DNA from: Glossina fuscipes
Lineage: Eukaryota; Arthropoda; Insecta; Diptera; Glossinidae
Direction of reading: 5' to 3'
Assembly (NCBI RefSeq): GCF_014805625.2
Contig: NW_023998449.1
Span: forward strand, 1 to 64,000
DNA length: 64,000 nt
The notes under the pieces were generated by a model. That model was not told where the DNA came from. It did no database searches and was given only the letters and a program-made list of their open reading frames with translations. Made by a program: the position numbers and the translations under genes. Below are positions 44,504 to 58,739 of this stretch, piece by piece (position 1 is the stretch's first letter; every line of letters begins with the position of its first letter).

Positions 44504-44684
44504 GTTTAGGCTTTAGTTGTCATTCAATATTTTATTACTAGTTACTACCTTTTCGCGGCATATTGGCAGAGTATACGTAGTTTGAAAATTTATGCGTAGG
44601 GCCTAAACACAATGAGGTTTGCGTTTTTAGGGATGGAATTCAACTTGCTTAAATTTTTACGAGGCTTGGTGGCAAGTAGGAAAT

Positions 44685-44867
44685 CATCAAATAAAATGAA
44701 AAATGCAGAAAATATAGACTGTTCGTTAAAAGTTAGAAATTATTGATATAAGTTATATGTATGTTGTGTTATGTTATATATTTTTTTTTTAATATGATTT
44801 GAAATACTGCTATTATGTATTATTTTATAGAAAATGTGAAATAAAAGAAATAAACACGAATTCCTTC
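44685..44867. repeat. 183-bp direct repeat, copy 2
   Basis: Second copy of the 44062-44244 repeat, lying about 180 bp upstream (with respect to the minus strand) of the cyclophilin exon 1. The two copies bracket the gene fragment in direct orientation. Confidence 0.93.
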
Positions 44868-47800
44868 ATATTTTTTATTTTCTATTTAAAAATTACTTTT
44901 TAATACGTTCGCATTGCATTGTACAGGTTGTCTTTTAGTATAATTCGCAAATAAAATGGGATATTTGTTGGAATATGTGAGGAGATATTACATATAATTG
45001 CATATACATATTTTTGCATTTTTAAAAAACGTGAACTAGCACGCGAGTAACGAGTGTTCAAAGTAATTTGTCAATTTTTTTTTAACTTTTACGTAAATTA
45101 AATGTACCAGCATAGTAATTTTTTCAAGCTATACAAATTTGCTGGATGTTGCACTTTATTTGGTTACCGGAAAAAAAAATGTACGTTTACATAGTTGTCA
45201 AAAACGTATCTAAAAAAACCGGTTCTTCTTAAAAGAATGATTGCGAAAAGAATAATACAAATATATTTACTCTCGACTTAAGTTTTCAATTTTTCTTTTC
45301 ATTTCCATCAAATTAAGTTTAAGAATCGTTTTAGTCACGTAGTGTCCCACCCGTAAGTAAGAGTTGTGCGATATTTATGTCATAGGATACTTAGGCATGG
45401 GATGCTATTGCGTATTTGCGTAGCTGTTGCGTTCCTAGCGATGCGGTATACGTTAGGTGAAAAATTAAGGCAAAGATAACAAATTAACGAACACTTATTT
45501 TTATTATTATTATTTTTCTTAATTATCTCTTTCTTTCAAGAATGAAAACCATTTCCAAAGGGTTACTTAATTCGATGCATGCATATAATGATTAAATGTT
45601 GTGGCTGATGTCTTTTTTCGAAGTCTTCATTCATCTCATAATTCTACAGGTCTGCAGAATTACAGCACATTATACTTGGTAGTAAAGTTTTAGATTTAGC
45701 CCCGAATCTTCTAGCTCTTCTTTTAAGGCTCTTCATATAATGTCTAGAGATTACATTATTATTGGTACAGTTTTTAACCTTTCAACATTTTATTGCCGCT
45801 CGGTCTTATCAGCAGTATGTATTTATGTATTTTTTCTAAGTCCCTTGCCGCACTGATATATTTATTTTTTTTTTTTTTCAAATATTTGAGAAAATTAGTG
45901 TTTCACACCTTAGTATCCTTTTTGTTTATAATATTAATATTAACAACAAGTATATTTTATTTTTATCAATTAAGTGTTTAAGTGCCACTTTGGGTTAATG
46001 GTTTTTCCATTTAGATTTACTTTGTTGTCTTTTGAATTTATTCCCAACTTGGTGTGTTTTTACTCAAACCACATAAGGAAACGTATGAAAGTATTATTAT
46101 TTTTAATAATTATAAATTTTTTTTATTAACAATAATACGTAGATTTTAGTTAAACAATTATTTCTAAGTGTTCATTGTGTGTTAATTGTTTTTTTCTTTC
46201 TCAGCACCACATGTATTATGCGCACAGGCTCTCAGTATCAACAACTCTTAAAAATTCTACATACTGCTGCTATGCCCGCTCTGTATGCAAAAAAATAATG
46301 TTCCGTATATGCTTTCCGATAAATTTCTTCCGCAATAGGCTCGAGCAGTTCGAATTGATGTAGCAATTCTCTCAATCAAATATGCGAAGTCGCATTCCGT
46401 CTAATTCGTAACAATATCATCCAAGACTGGAAATTCATCCTTTCATGTCCTTTAGATCTTTTTGTAGTGTTAACCTTACCGCATAGGAGAAGTGGTCAAT
46501 AGATTCTTGTGTAACCGCACATATGACAAAATTTATTCAAACTCTATCGGACGAGCGTCATGTGGAATCAGTAGAGTGCCTTATTTTGATGTGCAGTAAA
46601 TTCAACAAAACCAGATTCATTTGAGATATCCCGTATTTACAGTCACCTTTTTGGAATCTTTCGTGCTCGCAACAAAATTCATTCTAAACAGCTATCTGCT
46701 TTATTAAAACTGCTGACTCGTTTGAAGTTATCAAAATTATAAATAAACTCTTTGTCTTCTCTAATAGTATTTTTAAAAATCATCATGATATCAACCTTCT
46801 GGACTAAGCTCCAGAATGGGTAGTACTGAGTAGACTATTATAACTTGAATAGCTCTAATCAGGAGAGATCAACAGAAACGAATCATCAATAAGTCAACAA
46901 CACTAATCACGTGATCTGCATCATCAATTTTAAGCTGTAAAGAACTTATTTTAAAAACTCATAACGGTACTGGATATATAGGCCTTGTCGTTTACAGTCT
47001 TAATCATTCGTGTTTTATATACCAAAATAAAAAAAACAAAGAAAAACAAAGTTTATTGAGCAAAAACGATTAACAGAAACCAAAAACAAAAAAATATACA
47101 CATAAGCCATTATTAAAAAGCATGGTTTTGAATTTGGAAGATTTGCAGCATGTATGATATGCCTGCCGTACATTTGTATGATTGCAAAGTAAAATTAAGC
47201 GAAACCAGTGAGGAAGCCAGCTCGGAAAATCATTTCAGTCAAACGATTATATTGAATATGTATGATCTCTTGGGACTATATGGAGCGGTCCTTTCCGTGT
47301 GATGGGCCTGTTTGGAGTTAAAGTTTTATAATAAATTAATGTGTGCAAATATATAAAGAATGTTTAAGCAATGTTATACAATACATAGAAGAGGAGCAAG
47401 AATTGCAAGAATCGAAAATATATATTAGAAGAACATGGGCTTATCTCCGGAAATCGCCCACTTTTTGGATTCACGCAACAATGTCGCCTTAGTGGTAACA
47501 AAATACCATCATAAAATATTATCCACAGATATTGCATCCATATAAATTTTATTCCCAAGCGCTCAATCTAAGTGCCGACCGCTTCAAACATATATGAGAA
47601 GTAAATAAAGAAGACAAAGGTATGATATGCCACAAAACGCTTAATTCTCATTGCTACTTGAGAATTCATACCGAACGGGTGCATGGAATAAAATTAAAAG
47701 CCAAAGTGGCTTTGATTGAATTTATGACAAAAACCGCCAAGACGAGGGATGGTAATGATAGTTAATAATGGAAGTTTACCAACATCCGATGGGATTGATC

Positions 47801-48948
47801 TACAGGAAGATTCTTAACAACTTCTGATTTTGGCTATAATTCAGAATCAATGGACAAGAACAAGTGAGAAGTAATAGCGACAACGCTTTCACTATAAATT
47901 TTTTATCATATCTATTTCATTAGTTAATTTATTTGATAATTGAATAAAGCATACGTATAAATAATATAATAACATAATAATAATAATAATAAACAACAAT
48001 TTCTCTCTTTGATACATATGACGGACGCCGGCACGGAAGACTGGAAAACACAAATTTATCAAGTACCGGTTTAGTCGCGAAAGAAAGTTGAATTCACATA
48101 GTTGGTTACACGCTGACTTTCAGATACGTGATTACCATCCTCGTCATCTTACTTTTATAAGATTTGTGAATCACACTGTAAGTTCTTGCATATCGCACAA
48201 TCTCTTAGCAAATAATTTTTAATTTGGGAGCAGAATATGTGGAGGAAAGCAAATTTGTCTCACAATATGCTAAAGAAGTAAATACGTAAAGCATCCCCAC
48301 ATATGTACCGTTTCCGAACAAATGTGTTCTATTTTAAGTTAACGGATGGCAACTCTATATATCACATCTTTTCCTCACGAGTAGTTGTGAATTGGCACTT
48401 TATGTCAAATTCTTCAAACATTTGTGTTTTTTCATAAAATTTCCAAAAAGGGAAAAGAAGTGTTTTATTTATTGTTGCCGGAAAATTCGGAGTAATAATT
48501 TAAAAAACGGTTAAGAAACATCTGCAATTGAGTAAGTTTGGTAAAAATGGGTTAAGTTTTCCATCCACTTAAGGCAGGATTCTAAACTTTTATTTAAAAG
48601 GAAGCCTAATGGGAAGTATTGCATATGATGGAGGAAGGGTAGGCTTAGGAAGGTTAGTGTGCACCACTACCAAGTTCCTTGAAATGTAAATTTCTCTGTT
48701 TCTGTAACGCTGATGATTTCCCAATTGTTTCAATCGCAACATAATTTAGTGCAGCTGTTGAAAGCTTTTCTCCGCTAGTCAATGTTTTTATAATCCTTGA
48801 ACTAAACTTATGTTTCAAATTAAAAAATTCAATTGTTTTTATCATTTCAGTTAAAAAAACTTTACATAGACATGTCTTACAAGGCGCGCGCGAACTAAAT
48901 AAGTTTAACAAAAGAAAGAAATCTATGTTTAGCTGCTGATTTTATAAA
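44868..48948. other. No recognised gene upstream of PIGN
   Basis: The region is AT-rich. Weak protein-like scraps exist at 46480-46700 (VNRFLCNRTYDKIYSNSIGR) and 47600-47760 (a Cys/His string CHKTLNSHCYLRIHTERVH), but neither forms a family I can name. A (TAA)n run is near 47975-47992. The last 300 bp probably contain the PIGN promoter and leader; no clear TATA or initiator stands out. Confidence 0.3.
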
Positions 48949-51672
48949 ATGTGCTCAGGTGTTCGAAATATCTGGTATATCTATGCTACAGTATTCCACG
49001 TTCTGTTACTTGGTTCAATATTTGTAATATATTTTCGTTCACCGGTAATAGAAGGTTTGAAACCGCAACAGTTTTTACATCGAGAAGCTCCTGCAAAGCG
49101 ACTAGTATTAATAATAGCGGATGGTTTAAGGGCGCAATCGTTCTTTTACGAAAACCTGGCAAATGTGCCGAATTTGCGTCAGTTAATTAAAGAACAACAA
49201 GGTTTATTGGGAATTTCACATACGCGAGTACCAACCGAATCTCGACCCGGACATATTGCCTTAATAGCAGGTTTTTACGAAGATCCTTCTGCGGTAACGC
49301 GTGGCTGGAAAGAGAATCCTGTTGAATTTGATACAATCTTCCAGCACGCTCGTCGAACATATGCATGGGGTTCTCATGATATCTTGCGCATATTCAACAA
49401 ATCGTCACAAAGGGATGTAGAAGGACGTTTAACGTTCGACGCTTATAACCATGAATTGAATTTTTGGGGCAAGGTTAAAAGTTATGAGCTAGATAATTGG
49501 GTGTTCTCACGTGTAGAGGATTTTCTGAAACGTGAACGAAAAATTTTACAAAAGGTTGATAAAGTTTACTTTTTCTTGCATTTGTTGGGCTTGGACACAG
49601 CTGGTCATATTCATAAACCGCAGACTGCTTTATATTTGGAAAATCTTTTCATAACAGAGGCTGGTATATGCAAAATTTACCGGTTATTTGAACAAATCTT
49701 TCAAGACCATAAAACAGCTTACATATTCACCTCAGACCATGGCATGACTGATTCAGGTAAATTTCTTAACATTAAGGTAAAAACCTTAATATGTTGCAAG
49801 TAACGCTTCATTATAGGATCGCACGGTGCCGCCCAACCGCACGAGACTGAAACCCCATTTTACATGTGGGGGGCTGGAATTAACTCAAGACCGTACAATA
49901 CGGCAAAATATATAAAATTGGACTATAACACTGCAATGCCTTTATATGAAATTGAGCAAGCCCAAATGGCACCTTTAATGTCGGCCCTGCTTGGTTTACC
50001 GCCGCCTGTGAATAATTTGGGCATATTACCGCGATATTTCCTAAATGCAAGTGAAGAGTACATCGCACGAGCTGCTGAATGCAATGCTTATCAACTGTTA
50101 GAACAATATACGCACCTTTTGAAAAAGCACAAAGATGGAATCCTAAGTTTTCTCTTGCCCGAATACGAGGCATTGTCCTGGCCTAGTATTAATGAGATGA
50201 AGTTGCACTTGAAACAAGCGCATTTTGTGGAAGATTATCAAACCTTCACGAATATAAGTTACAATCTAATGGAAATGACACTAGAGGGTATTGGTTATTA
50301 TCAGAGTTACTACAGTATGCCGCTGCTCTTAGCAACAACAGTTGCCATGCTAAGCTGGTTAAAGTATTTATTCAACTTGTTAAATTTGAAGAAAATGAAT
50401 AGCTTGGAAAGTGTAGAATTCAAGAGTAAGGTTAAAAGGACAAGATTTAAATTGTTGATGATTCTTCTTCTGGCTCTTATCGGGTTCTGTATTTTGCAAA
50501 AATTGTCGTGGCAAGTGAGTTTCTACCTTTTATTACCGATTCCTGTAATGACTTTAGCTTTGAGAAACGAGACTCAAGGACCGACACCTTTAACTTTTGG
50601 GTGGACACTAATGTACTTTATATGTATCGAGATTTTAATATTTAGTTTTTTTTCCAGAAAGTTAATATCACTTGGATTTTTGCTACATGCTGCTTTATCC
50701 GAAAACAATGGCAAAACAACCACGTGGAAGTTTTATATTAAAACAATAATGATTTTAGTTTTAGCTGTATTCCCCTTGCTGACACCTTCTGTAGGTTATA
50801 CTGACAATCGACTTTTTTTATTAGGTTTCCTTTTTACCATTTCAAGGTCTATATTAGTTAAATGCAAATTAACTTTAGCCGACAAATTAGCTGCTGGTAT
50901 AGCGCTACTTAATTCAATCTTTTGCGTTCATAATCACGTCAATAATCAGGAACTTCCTGGTGTTTGTCAATTCCTTTCCTGGTCTTATTTCGTTTACGTT
51001 TTTGTAGCCATTTGTTTTAGACCTTTTTCTTCCAAGAAACAACTTTTAGAGCGTATTTTATTCTTAATGACAACTCTCTACAGCATGCTGTGCACTTCCT
51101 ATGAATCGCATTTCATTTTATTTTTAATTACTGTAATAATTTTGTCTACTGAGCCTATGCGACTATCGCGTCCACTAATTACAGGGTGTGCAAGTAAATT
51201 TCATTTTTATGAGTGCTTTCGTCTATCTTTTGCAATAATTCTTTACACATTTTTTTCTTTCTTCGGTACCGGTAATATTGCATCTATTAGTTCCTTTGAT
51301 CCAAACATAATACGTTGCTTCTTAACTACATTTTCACCGTTTGTAATTATGTTTCTTGTCATCTTAAAACTGTCCATACCGGTATTCCTAATCATTTGCA
51401 TAATCTTTGCATTATCGTCATTTGCTATTGAGTATGAAGAACAGATTTTTATATGTTTGCTAATGATCTGCAATATTATGGCACTACATTTTCTCTACAT
51501 GGTACGAAATCGTGGGTCGTGGTTAGAAATCGGCGCGTCAATATCACATTTTGTTATAATGCAAGTGACTACATTAATTTTGGTTATATTTACTTATGCA
51601 TCTAAGATACTGTTGAGTAGATCGAAAAATTTGACGGACATTACTACACAAAATCCTACTAAAATGAATTGA
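48949..51672 (+). CDS. PIGN: GPI ethanolamine phosphate transferase 1 (PIG-N), two exons
   Basis: Exon 1 is 48949-49756 and exon 2 is 49817-51672, with a 60-bp GT..AG intron splitting a Gly codon; the product is 887 residues. The enzyme adds ethanolamine phosphate to the first mannose of the GPI anchor precursor on the lumenal side of the ER. Residues 9-29 form the N-terminal membrane anchor. The alkaline-phosphatase-like domain follows with metal/catalytic residues visible: Asp58 (IIADGLR), Thr96 in HTRVPTESRPGH, Asp216 and His220 (LDTAGH), Asp263-His264 (TSDHGM) and His272 (GSHGAAQPHE) right after the intron. The C-terminal half has many hydrophobic membrane spans (about residues 385-870). 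Length matches animal PIGN (about 900). AATAAA lies at 51714-51719. No defects seen. Confidence 0.97.
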
Positions 51673-52304
51673 AAAGTCGGGCCAGATAACTTTCTTAGAA
51701 ATATCATGTGCATAATAAATATATCTTAAACAGAGTTTAAATTGGTTTGTATTAATTATTAAGTATATCCTAAAGAGATGAGCATTCAATTTAATGTTGA
51801 TATCACCTATGTTGTGTTTTCTCGGTTTTCATATATGAATTTCTATGCTGCTTCTAAGTTTCTAAAGACGTTTTGTTTGATCGTCATTTCTTTAATATTA
51901 TGCACGCTGTTATTAATGCACGTGTTTACACTTGCAGAAAAGCGTGAACAAACCTAAACAACTTTGTCTTTACTTGTACAAAGCGAAGGTGAAAACCAAC
52001 GTTAACTCAGTCTAAGTATTAACCTTAATTTTGAAAAATTTTTAGAAAAAAATTGCGTTATTTCAGTATTATTCATTGGTCTTAAAACAATTTGCCAGAC
52101 ATATTCGCGTTGAAGTGTTTCAATATCCACAATTAGCTAAGGCACATTGTTGAGGCTCGTTCGGCAGTGCTAAAACAACTTCACGAGAAGAACATTTCTT
52201 AGCATGAACACTATTTTTTCTTTAAATTATTATGTAATGAAAAATTGAGAACTTTTTTTTTTTTAATTATTTCATAATGAAAAACTGTTTGCTTGGGTGT
52301 TGAC
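51673..52304. other. Intergenic space between two convergent genes
   Basis: It contains the PIGN polyadenylation signal (51714-51719) and, for the minus-strand gene, an ATTAAA-type signal about 40 bp below its stop (52262-52267). No other feature was found. Confidence 0.6.
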
Positions 52305-55165
52305 CTAGCTCTCTTTAAATTTGTTTGCTTCTTCTAGTTCGCGTTGCTTCTGTTGTTGGCGGAACTCTGTTGGAGTTAATAGGCCTCTCATAATAGTATC
52401 GTAAGCGATGTTTACACCACTAGCCGACATTTTTAGGAATAGTTTCCAACATTCACGTCCTTTGTGCGATCGTACATGGTGCGGATAAGTGAAGACTTCT
52501 AAGGTTTTTGTACCAGAGCAACAGTCTGTTGCAGCTTTGTTTGGTACGGAGACAGCTACTTCAACTGCCGGCGAATCTGCAGCACTGTTATGGGAACGTT
52601 GAAAAAATATTGATACAGGTGGCGCTGTAGGTGGACGGTTAGCACGCAAACGCTCTGCCAGAGGAGCTATTGAACCACGGCGCAGCATATGCGAACATTC
52701 TTTAGATGAGAAATGAAACCTGTTAAGATTGGTTTCTTGAAAAGACACTGAAAACAAAAAATTAAAAATCAAGTTTTCCAAGTTTTTCAAGGTCTTACCG
52801 GATTTGCCAGTTTTTTTTAAAAATGGTGCCCTTCTTCCAACGATTGTCGAAGAATCTTCTTTTTCCGAATCTGAATTTTCAGGGCTGATTAATGAGACCA
52901 GTGTTATAACTTCAGATGTCAATGATTGTGCTCGTGCTAACACTCTTTTGTTCTTGGTGCTGGATTTTTGAATCTTTGTGACAAGAATGCTTTCCTCTGC
53001 TTTGGCTTCATGCATCTGGTTAGCCGTACGTCTGCGCGATTTACGCTTGTTTGCCAAAAGTCTACCGTTAGAATTGTCGTGCATGTAGCGTACTGGTGCA
53101 GACGTAGCGCGCAGTAAGGGCGGCCGCGTGGTTAATGAGGGAGGGGCATTCAAAACATTAGAGGCGCTGACACTTGAAGAAGCATTGTTAGGGCTAATTA
53201 GATTTAATCGACTACTATGGTAAAAAACTTTGCGTGAAGGAAACAAATTTGGGTTTATTTCCGAAGAGATATAGGTTAAAGTACCTTCTGTTTTACACGT
53301 CTTTGCGTTGTATATATTTTCCTTTTTATAAACGAAAATAATTATTCTATTTACACCTATTTATTTTTAAACACCTACCATTTTTTTTTTTTCATTTTCT
53401 ACTTGAACAGCACCAGCTTCATCATTATCTTCTGCATCTGAGCTAAGGTAATCATCCTCCGTGCTCACTGGGAAGTCTTGAGATAAAACTATGCTCAGAT
53501 TTACTTTGTTCGCATCGGGTTTTGAATGTTTTTTTACGGAAGTACCACTTTGAGGCAGGGCTTTATCGAATTTTTTAACAAATCTATGAAAATAAGTCAG
53601 TTGATTTACTTTCTTATTTACGCTCACTTTTTTGTATTATCTTTGATCTGCTCTTTTCCCCTCTACACAACTTTCTTTTTTAGAAGCTACCACAACATGA
53701 GCGCAATGAATGCATGACAGTTTCAGTAACATTGACAATGATGGTTCCAACAAAAATTAATTCTTTTCATGCAAACCACATTGCTTTATCATTACAAAGA
53801 AGGGTGTTAAAGGGTGTTTGATATATATTTATCTCGCATAATAAGCTGTTAAGCGTTATAACGTATTTTATAATACAATATTAACATTTTAGAATAATTC
53901 CATTCAATAATTTGTGAAATACTTCTAAGTTAAGCAATTTAAAATTCGCCAGCGAAATTTTATTATTTACTAACTTACGCCCGCACACATGCCGCATGTT
54001 GTATTTTGGAGTGGTGTTGACGAAGACGTGCTATAAGACTTTGTAGACAAAGTTGTGAACCTCATACTTTTAAAATTGAGTGTCAATGCTCTGTCAATAA
54101 AATAACTGCAATTTTTTAGTTAACTGTTTCTGTAACTTGAAAATAGTTTGCTCCTTCCTATAAAACACGGCTTAAGCCCCCGACAGATTTTATAAAACTG
54201 ACTTTGTTTCCTTACATTTTTTTTTTAAGGCAACAATCGTTCTGAGGAGAGACTTACATTTTTAAGCATGTGCACAAGCATATTTGTTATGACCGTTATT
54301 TGGTACGAATCTACCACAATTAATTCGGACACTGTCATAATTTTCTCAATTGATTTTCCTAGAGTTGAAAATAAACTAGATAATCATATTAGACTTGTGA
54401 AACACTCAAAACCACGGTATATTCTAAAGTATTTGGAAAGGAAAGCTATTAGCCACGTAAGATCGCTAATAGTCAGATACATATAGATAACTTTAACATA
54501 TATTTGCAATGTGTACCCCGTATGAACGTACTTCATAGATAAAAATTGGAAGCATTTAAACCAACTATTATAGCATATCTGTCCTTGCAAGAAACATGTT
54601 CAGGCGCTTCTTTATGGGCGATATTTCCAATTCTTTTTATGGAAAACTTAATTTAACTCATTGCTTACTCTTTTCTTGTTCCCGCTTTCTCAACTTCCAA
54701 ATATGCTGCAGAAGATGGTGTCGTGCTTTTCGAACTGCAAGATTGCCTTAGATCACTATTAACGTTAGACAATTTTTTATTTATAGTTTTTGTTAACGAT
54801 GTTGTTAAAGAAGAGCAAGTTTGTGATCTTTGATACAATTTCTCTTCATGTGTTGGTTTGTGTAAGCAACAGCTTGATTGGGAAGAAAGCTGATTTTTGT
54901 TTTCACTAATCAAAGGTTTGGATTTCCTTATCGATTGCGACCGATTCAAAGAAAGACCTCTGGATAAATAAGTAGAGTCTGTAAAATGCCTATAAGGTAT
55001 CGAAGCTTTGCCTGTGCTTAACACCTTCGTTTGAACAAAGGAAGGTTGTCTATACATCGTCTGCAAATTTTGATGGGAATAATTATGAGGCTGGGCCATG
55101 GCGTAATGTTGCGTTGAAAAAGACCGACGTTCCGATATCTGTGTAGGGCGGCTTGTATTGAACAC
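52305..55165 (-). CDS. Unrecognised four-exon gene, Ser-rich, predicted 555 residues
   Basis: Exons in order: 54669-55165, 53379-53583, 52799-53321 and 52305-52747. Splice phases agree at all three junctions (2, 0, 1), with donors GTAAGC, GTAGGT and GTAAGA and acceptors ending in TAG, AAG and TTTTCAG. The second acceptor (AAAAAG, 53322) is weak. The product is hydrophilic and Ser/Lys/Arg-rich, with no membrane segment or signal. It has a basic stretch (NKRKSRRRTANQ), an acidic one (STEDDYLSSDAEDNDEAG) and a better-ordered C-terminus (KGRECWKLFLKMSASGVNIA, GLLTPTEFRQQQ). It is probably mostly disordered with a short C-terminal conserved domain; I know no family for it. The start may be the first ATG at 55163-55165 or a later one (MAQPHN, 55099). 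It converges on PIGN. Confidence 0.8.
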
Positions 55166-58100
55166 AAAAGCCTTTTATTTGGTGTTTGATTATACTTGCA
55201 CTTGAAAGTTTTGTTTTATTTTAAATTTTGGGATTTTTATTCGTGTTTCCCGTAGCGTCTATAAAAGAATTGTAAGTCGGTTCTCCGAAACTACAGTTTT
55301 GTTAGATTGATGTTTGGTTTATTTATAACAGAAAATTGTCACGTTATTTTAAGAGTTTACGTGTCGCGCGAGCTACGGGTTTTTTGGGAATGAATAGGAA
55401 ATATGTGCTAAGCAAAAAAGTTGCTTGTGCACGTCTACTATTTTGCATATCACAGTCCATACAGAAGCATAACACAAGCTCGTTTATACATTTCTATGAA
55501 TTGAAAGTGATTGCACGTATTTCATGACAAAAATCATATTAGCGAACAACAATAATAGCAAAAAGAAAAAAGGGACGTTGCTAAACAATAACACGAATAT
55601 GCAGTTCATAAAACTAATCCATTAGGTCGCTGTGCATTATGTAACATGAAACAAAGGTAGATTCATTTTCTCAGCAATTATAAACCACCTCTATTTACAC
55701 CTTATACCATTTTGTGATGCAAGAATATTTGCAGTTTTTGAGAATGTATGTAATGCTAGGAAGCACTTGAAATAGACTCTCCCTCTTTTATATCGATTGG
55801 ATTAATCTAAGCTTTATATGCCCGTCTGTCGACCTATAAGTCGCAAGTTTTGGGTTATTTTGAAAAAAACGATAGAAGCTATTGAAAATGAACCACCTTT
55901 TCTACCACTTCCCATATTAAACCTTATTTTGAAGAGTCGTTATATAAATAAACGTGTTAAGCCAAGTGGTAGGGTACTTTACGGCGGACTGTGTCCTAAC
56001 ACAGTGTTTTTAACTTCTTTTTTGTAAAATTTTGTAAGTATAAAAAAAAATAAATTGTGATTTATTTCATATTTTTATTTCTATGATGTAATGAATATAA
56101 AAATAGAGAACATGATATTATTCAAAGACGTCTCATCAGTCTTCTGAGAATAATTGTTAAAATCGATTACAGCTTTCTAATCAATATTATTTCGTGGTTT
56201 ACACGTGGATTATTTTAGTTGTTCATTTGAATCGAGATTCGGTTCGAACATTTCTTCAATTAAAACGTTCTCTTCCTCGACTTACGTGACCACATTTTGA
56301 AAGTTTTAAATTTGATGTGTAAATGTACTTCATTTACACACATAATACAACTCCATTGTTACATTTTTCATATACATACTGATAACAAGATCTTCTCTTC
56401 AAGTGAAGTGAATAATGTTGGCGTTTTCTTATCTTTTGAAGCATACATATCCATAATCAAGATTTTTAAAATCGCATCAATCTAACGGCTTACGTTCGGA
56501 GATTGTCATAGGATATTTATAAATACCTTAACTTAATTTCGAAAAATTGGGAATTTCGAAAAATTTTCGATAGTTAACTCATTTTTTATATCTTTGCCGA
56601 TCTCATGAAGATTTCCCCGAAAAAATGTGGGCCAGATGTTCGTCAGGACCCAAAATCGTTGCCAATTCGCGATAGAATTTCAATTATATAAGAATAGGTA
56701 TATGTAAAACGTTGGCAGTTCTTGTTTTAAAATAGCAAGAAAATGTCGTTACTTTCTTGGCTCCATTATAATTACTGCGATTAGCAAAGGGATCAAAATC
56801 TACCGTAGTTGCGGCGTTCAATATGTAATAAAAGGAGCGCAAACTAATATTTCGGCTGATAATGATATTAAATTATTTGAATAAATCGTTAATATTTAAT
56901 CAAATTTTTAGAAACTTTACGAGAAATGTACAAACGTGTTTGCATACGTTCACCGGTCGATGCCTTTCGCACACACAAGCGGAGGTCGATGAGAATATTA
57001 ACATATATGGAGTTAGAGCATACACATTTATTTTTTATATGTTTGCAAAACATTGAATGCGATAAAACGGATGTAAAAAAAAAACTAAAAGCAGACTCAG
57101 GCGAGACCTACCGTTATACACCGTACTTTGCCTCGTATTCATTCACATCACATGCCTTGATGCAAACTTTACGATGTTAATTTACTTTCTAAAAATTGTA
57201 TTATTTTTAAGTTTTTTATTATTTTCAGTAGAAATTCGATTTTTCCCAACAATTTCTATATATGTGAAGTCCCCAAGGTGAACCGAATTCCCTGCCGTTA
57301 ATTTTTTTGCTAAATTGCTACTACTACTATGTACCATAAAATATTAAAAATTAAATATCTTTCTGCAGCTTCGCTAGGCATAATAATAGGTGGGTATGTC
57401 ACCAGCTCTTCTCCTTTGGGTCTGCGCAGACTTACATACTGTCTACCACAAAGGGGCGTAGGATATGAAAAAATGTGCTGCCAAAAATTCGAAATTGCTA
57501 TGTAGTTGTAAGCTAACAAAGGGAAAATTCGTTAACACTGCTTCACCGACCGTGCGTGATCTGTTTTCAATGTTTCCAATTTATTTCGAATTCTACTGTA
57601 AGTGCCTCTCCCTCCCCCTTCTCTACATACAAGTGCAATATTATCCTGCCTCCCTGCCCGTCTGTGCGTAGCTGATATAAGAATATTATAAAGCAAGTAT
57701 TCGTTTTCATCGAAATTAAATTTAATTGAATCAGAATTTTCTAAAAATTCGTTTCAAATTTCCAGAAATTTATTATGCTACGATATGTTGTATTAGGTAC
57801 TATTATGCTATTATTAATTTTTAATAAGGTTAGGTATTATTGTGCTATTATTAATTTTTAATAAGCTCAAGGTTACTGAAGTACTTTCGTGGCGGTAGGC
57901 TATGGAAACATTCTCATTACATAGTCAGTATTTACCAAATGCAAATTTTCTTTCTATTCAATAGAATGAGATTAAATTTTGGTATCGACGTTGCCTTTAA
58001 TGCCCTTAAGAAATTCAATGGCATTCCCCTGCAGCTTTTTTTTTTTTTATTTCAAGCAATGTTTTCATTTCGTGTATACTAACCATAAAATATTTTGATA

Positions 58101-58739
58101 AATTTTATATGTTTGACAAACGTTCGAGAATTCTCAAAAAAAGAAGAAGATCTGAATTTCTGCGGTTTCTAAACTTTTACATTCCACTAATCCTAACTCC
58201 TAGTTTAGGAGTAAGAATTGTTATATCTATATATGTGAAAAAATTAAAACCTATTTATGCGAAGTTTGTGATATTAAATACAATGAGTTCTTCACTGTCT
58301 AGATTGATGAAGCATTTGAAATAGAAAATTTTCCATAATTAATATGTTAGCTCTAGCAAATGGTAGCAAAATAAAGCATTGATTTGTTAAATCAAATGAA
58401 CTCAAAAAAAAATTACTTCGATTTTTTTTTTTATATTCATTCATCACACATAGGACTCTTAAGTAAGATTAGAAGTAAGTATAATGAGAGCACATAGAAC
58501 TCTTAAGTAAGATGAGAGGTAAATATATGATAAATATGTATTTAGTGAGAGCAAAAAGACTAGAAAATATCTATCTGTACTTCGCCAATTCCGATTTTTC
58601 GAAGCTGAAGTATAAAGTGTATAGGATCTTTGGGTCTACGTTTTCTATTTTTGAATTACCCAATCTTCTTCTTCTTACTTTTCTGGCAACAACAGAACGT
58701 TGATCACCTTAAGGAACATTTTATATGTTTTGGTGTAAA
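55166..58739. other. No recognised gene
   Basis: Short frames only (for example 55818-56027 and 58109-58324) with no motif. A 37-bp direct repeat around GCTATTATTAATTTTTAATAAG is at about 57809 and 57843, and a short duplication around ACTCTTAAGTAAGAT is at about 58454 and 58499. The upstream part should include the promoter of the minus-strand gene at 55165. Confidence 0.35.

Noticed and set aside
47600..47760. BED-type zinc-finger transposase remnant
   Set aside because: The Cys/His spacing is only approximate and no other transposase motif is present.
52748..52798. Reading 52305-53246 as one uninterrupted exon
   Set aside because: The 51-bp segment is open by chance (multiple of three) but has strong GTAAGA and TTTTCAG splice sites and a low-complexity translation, so it is treated as an intron; RNA-seq would settle it.
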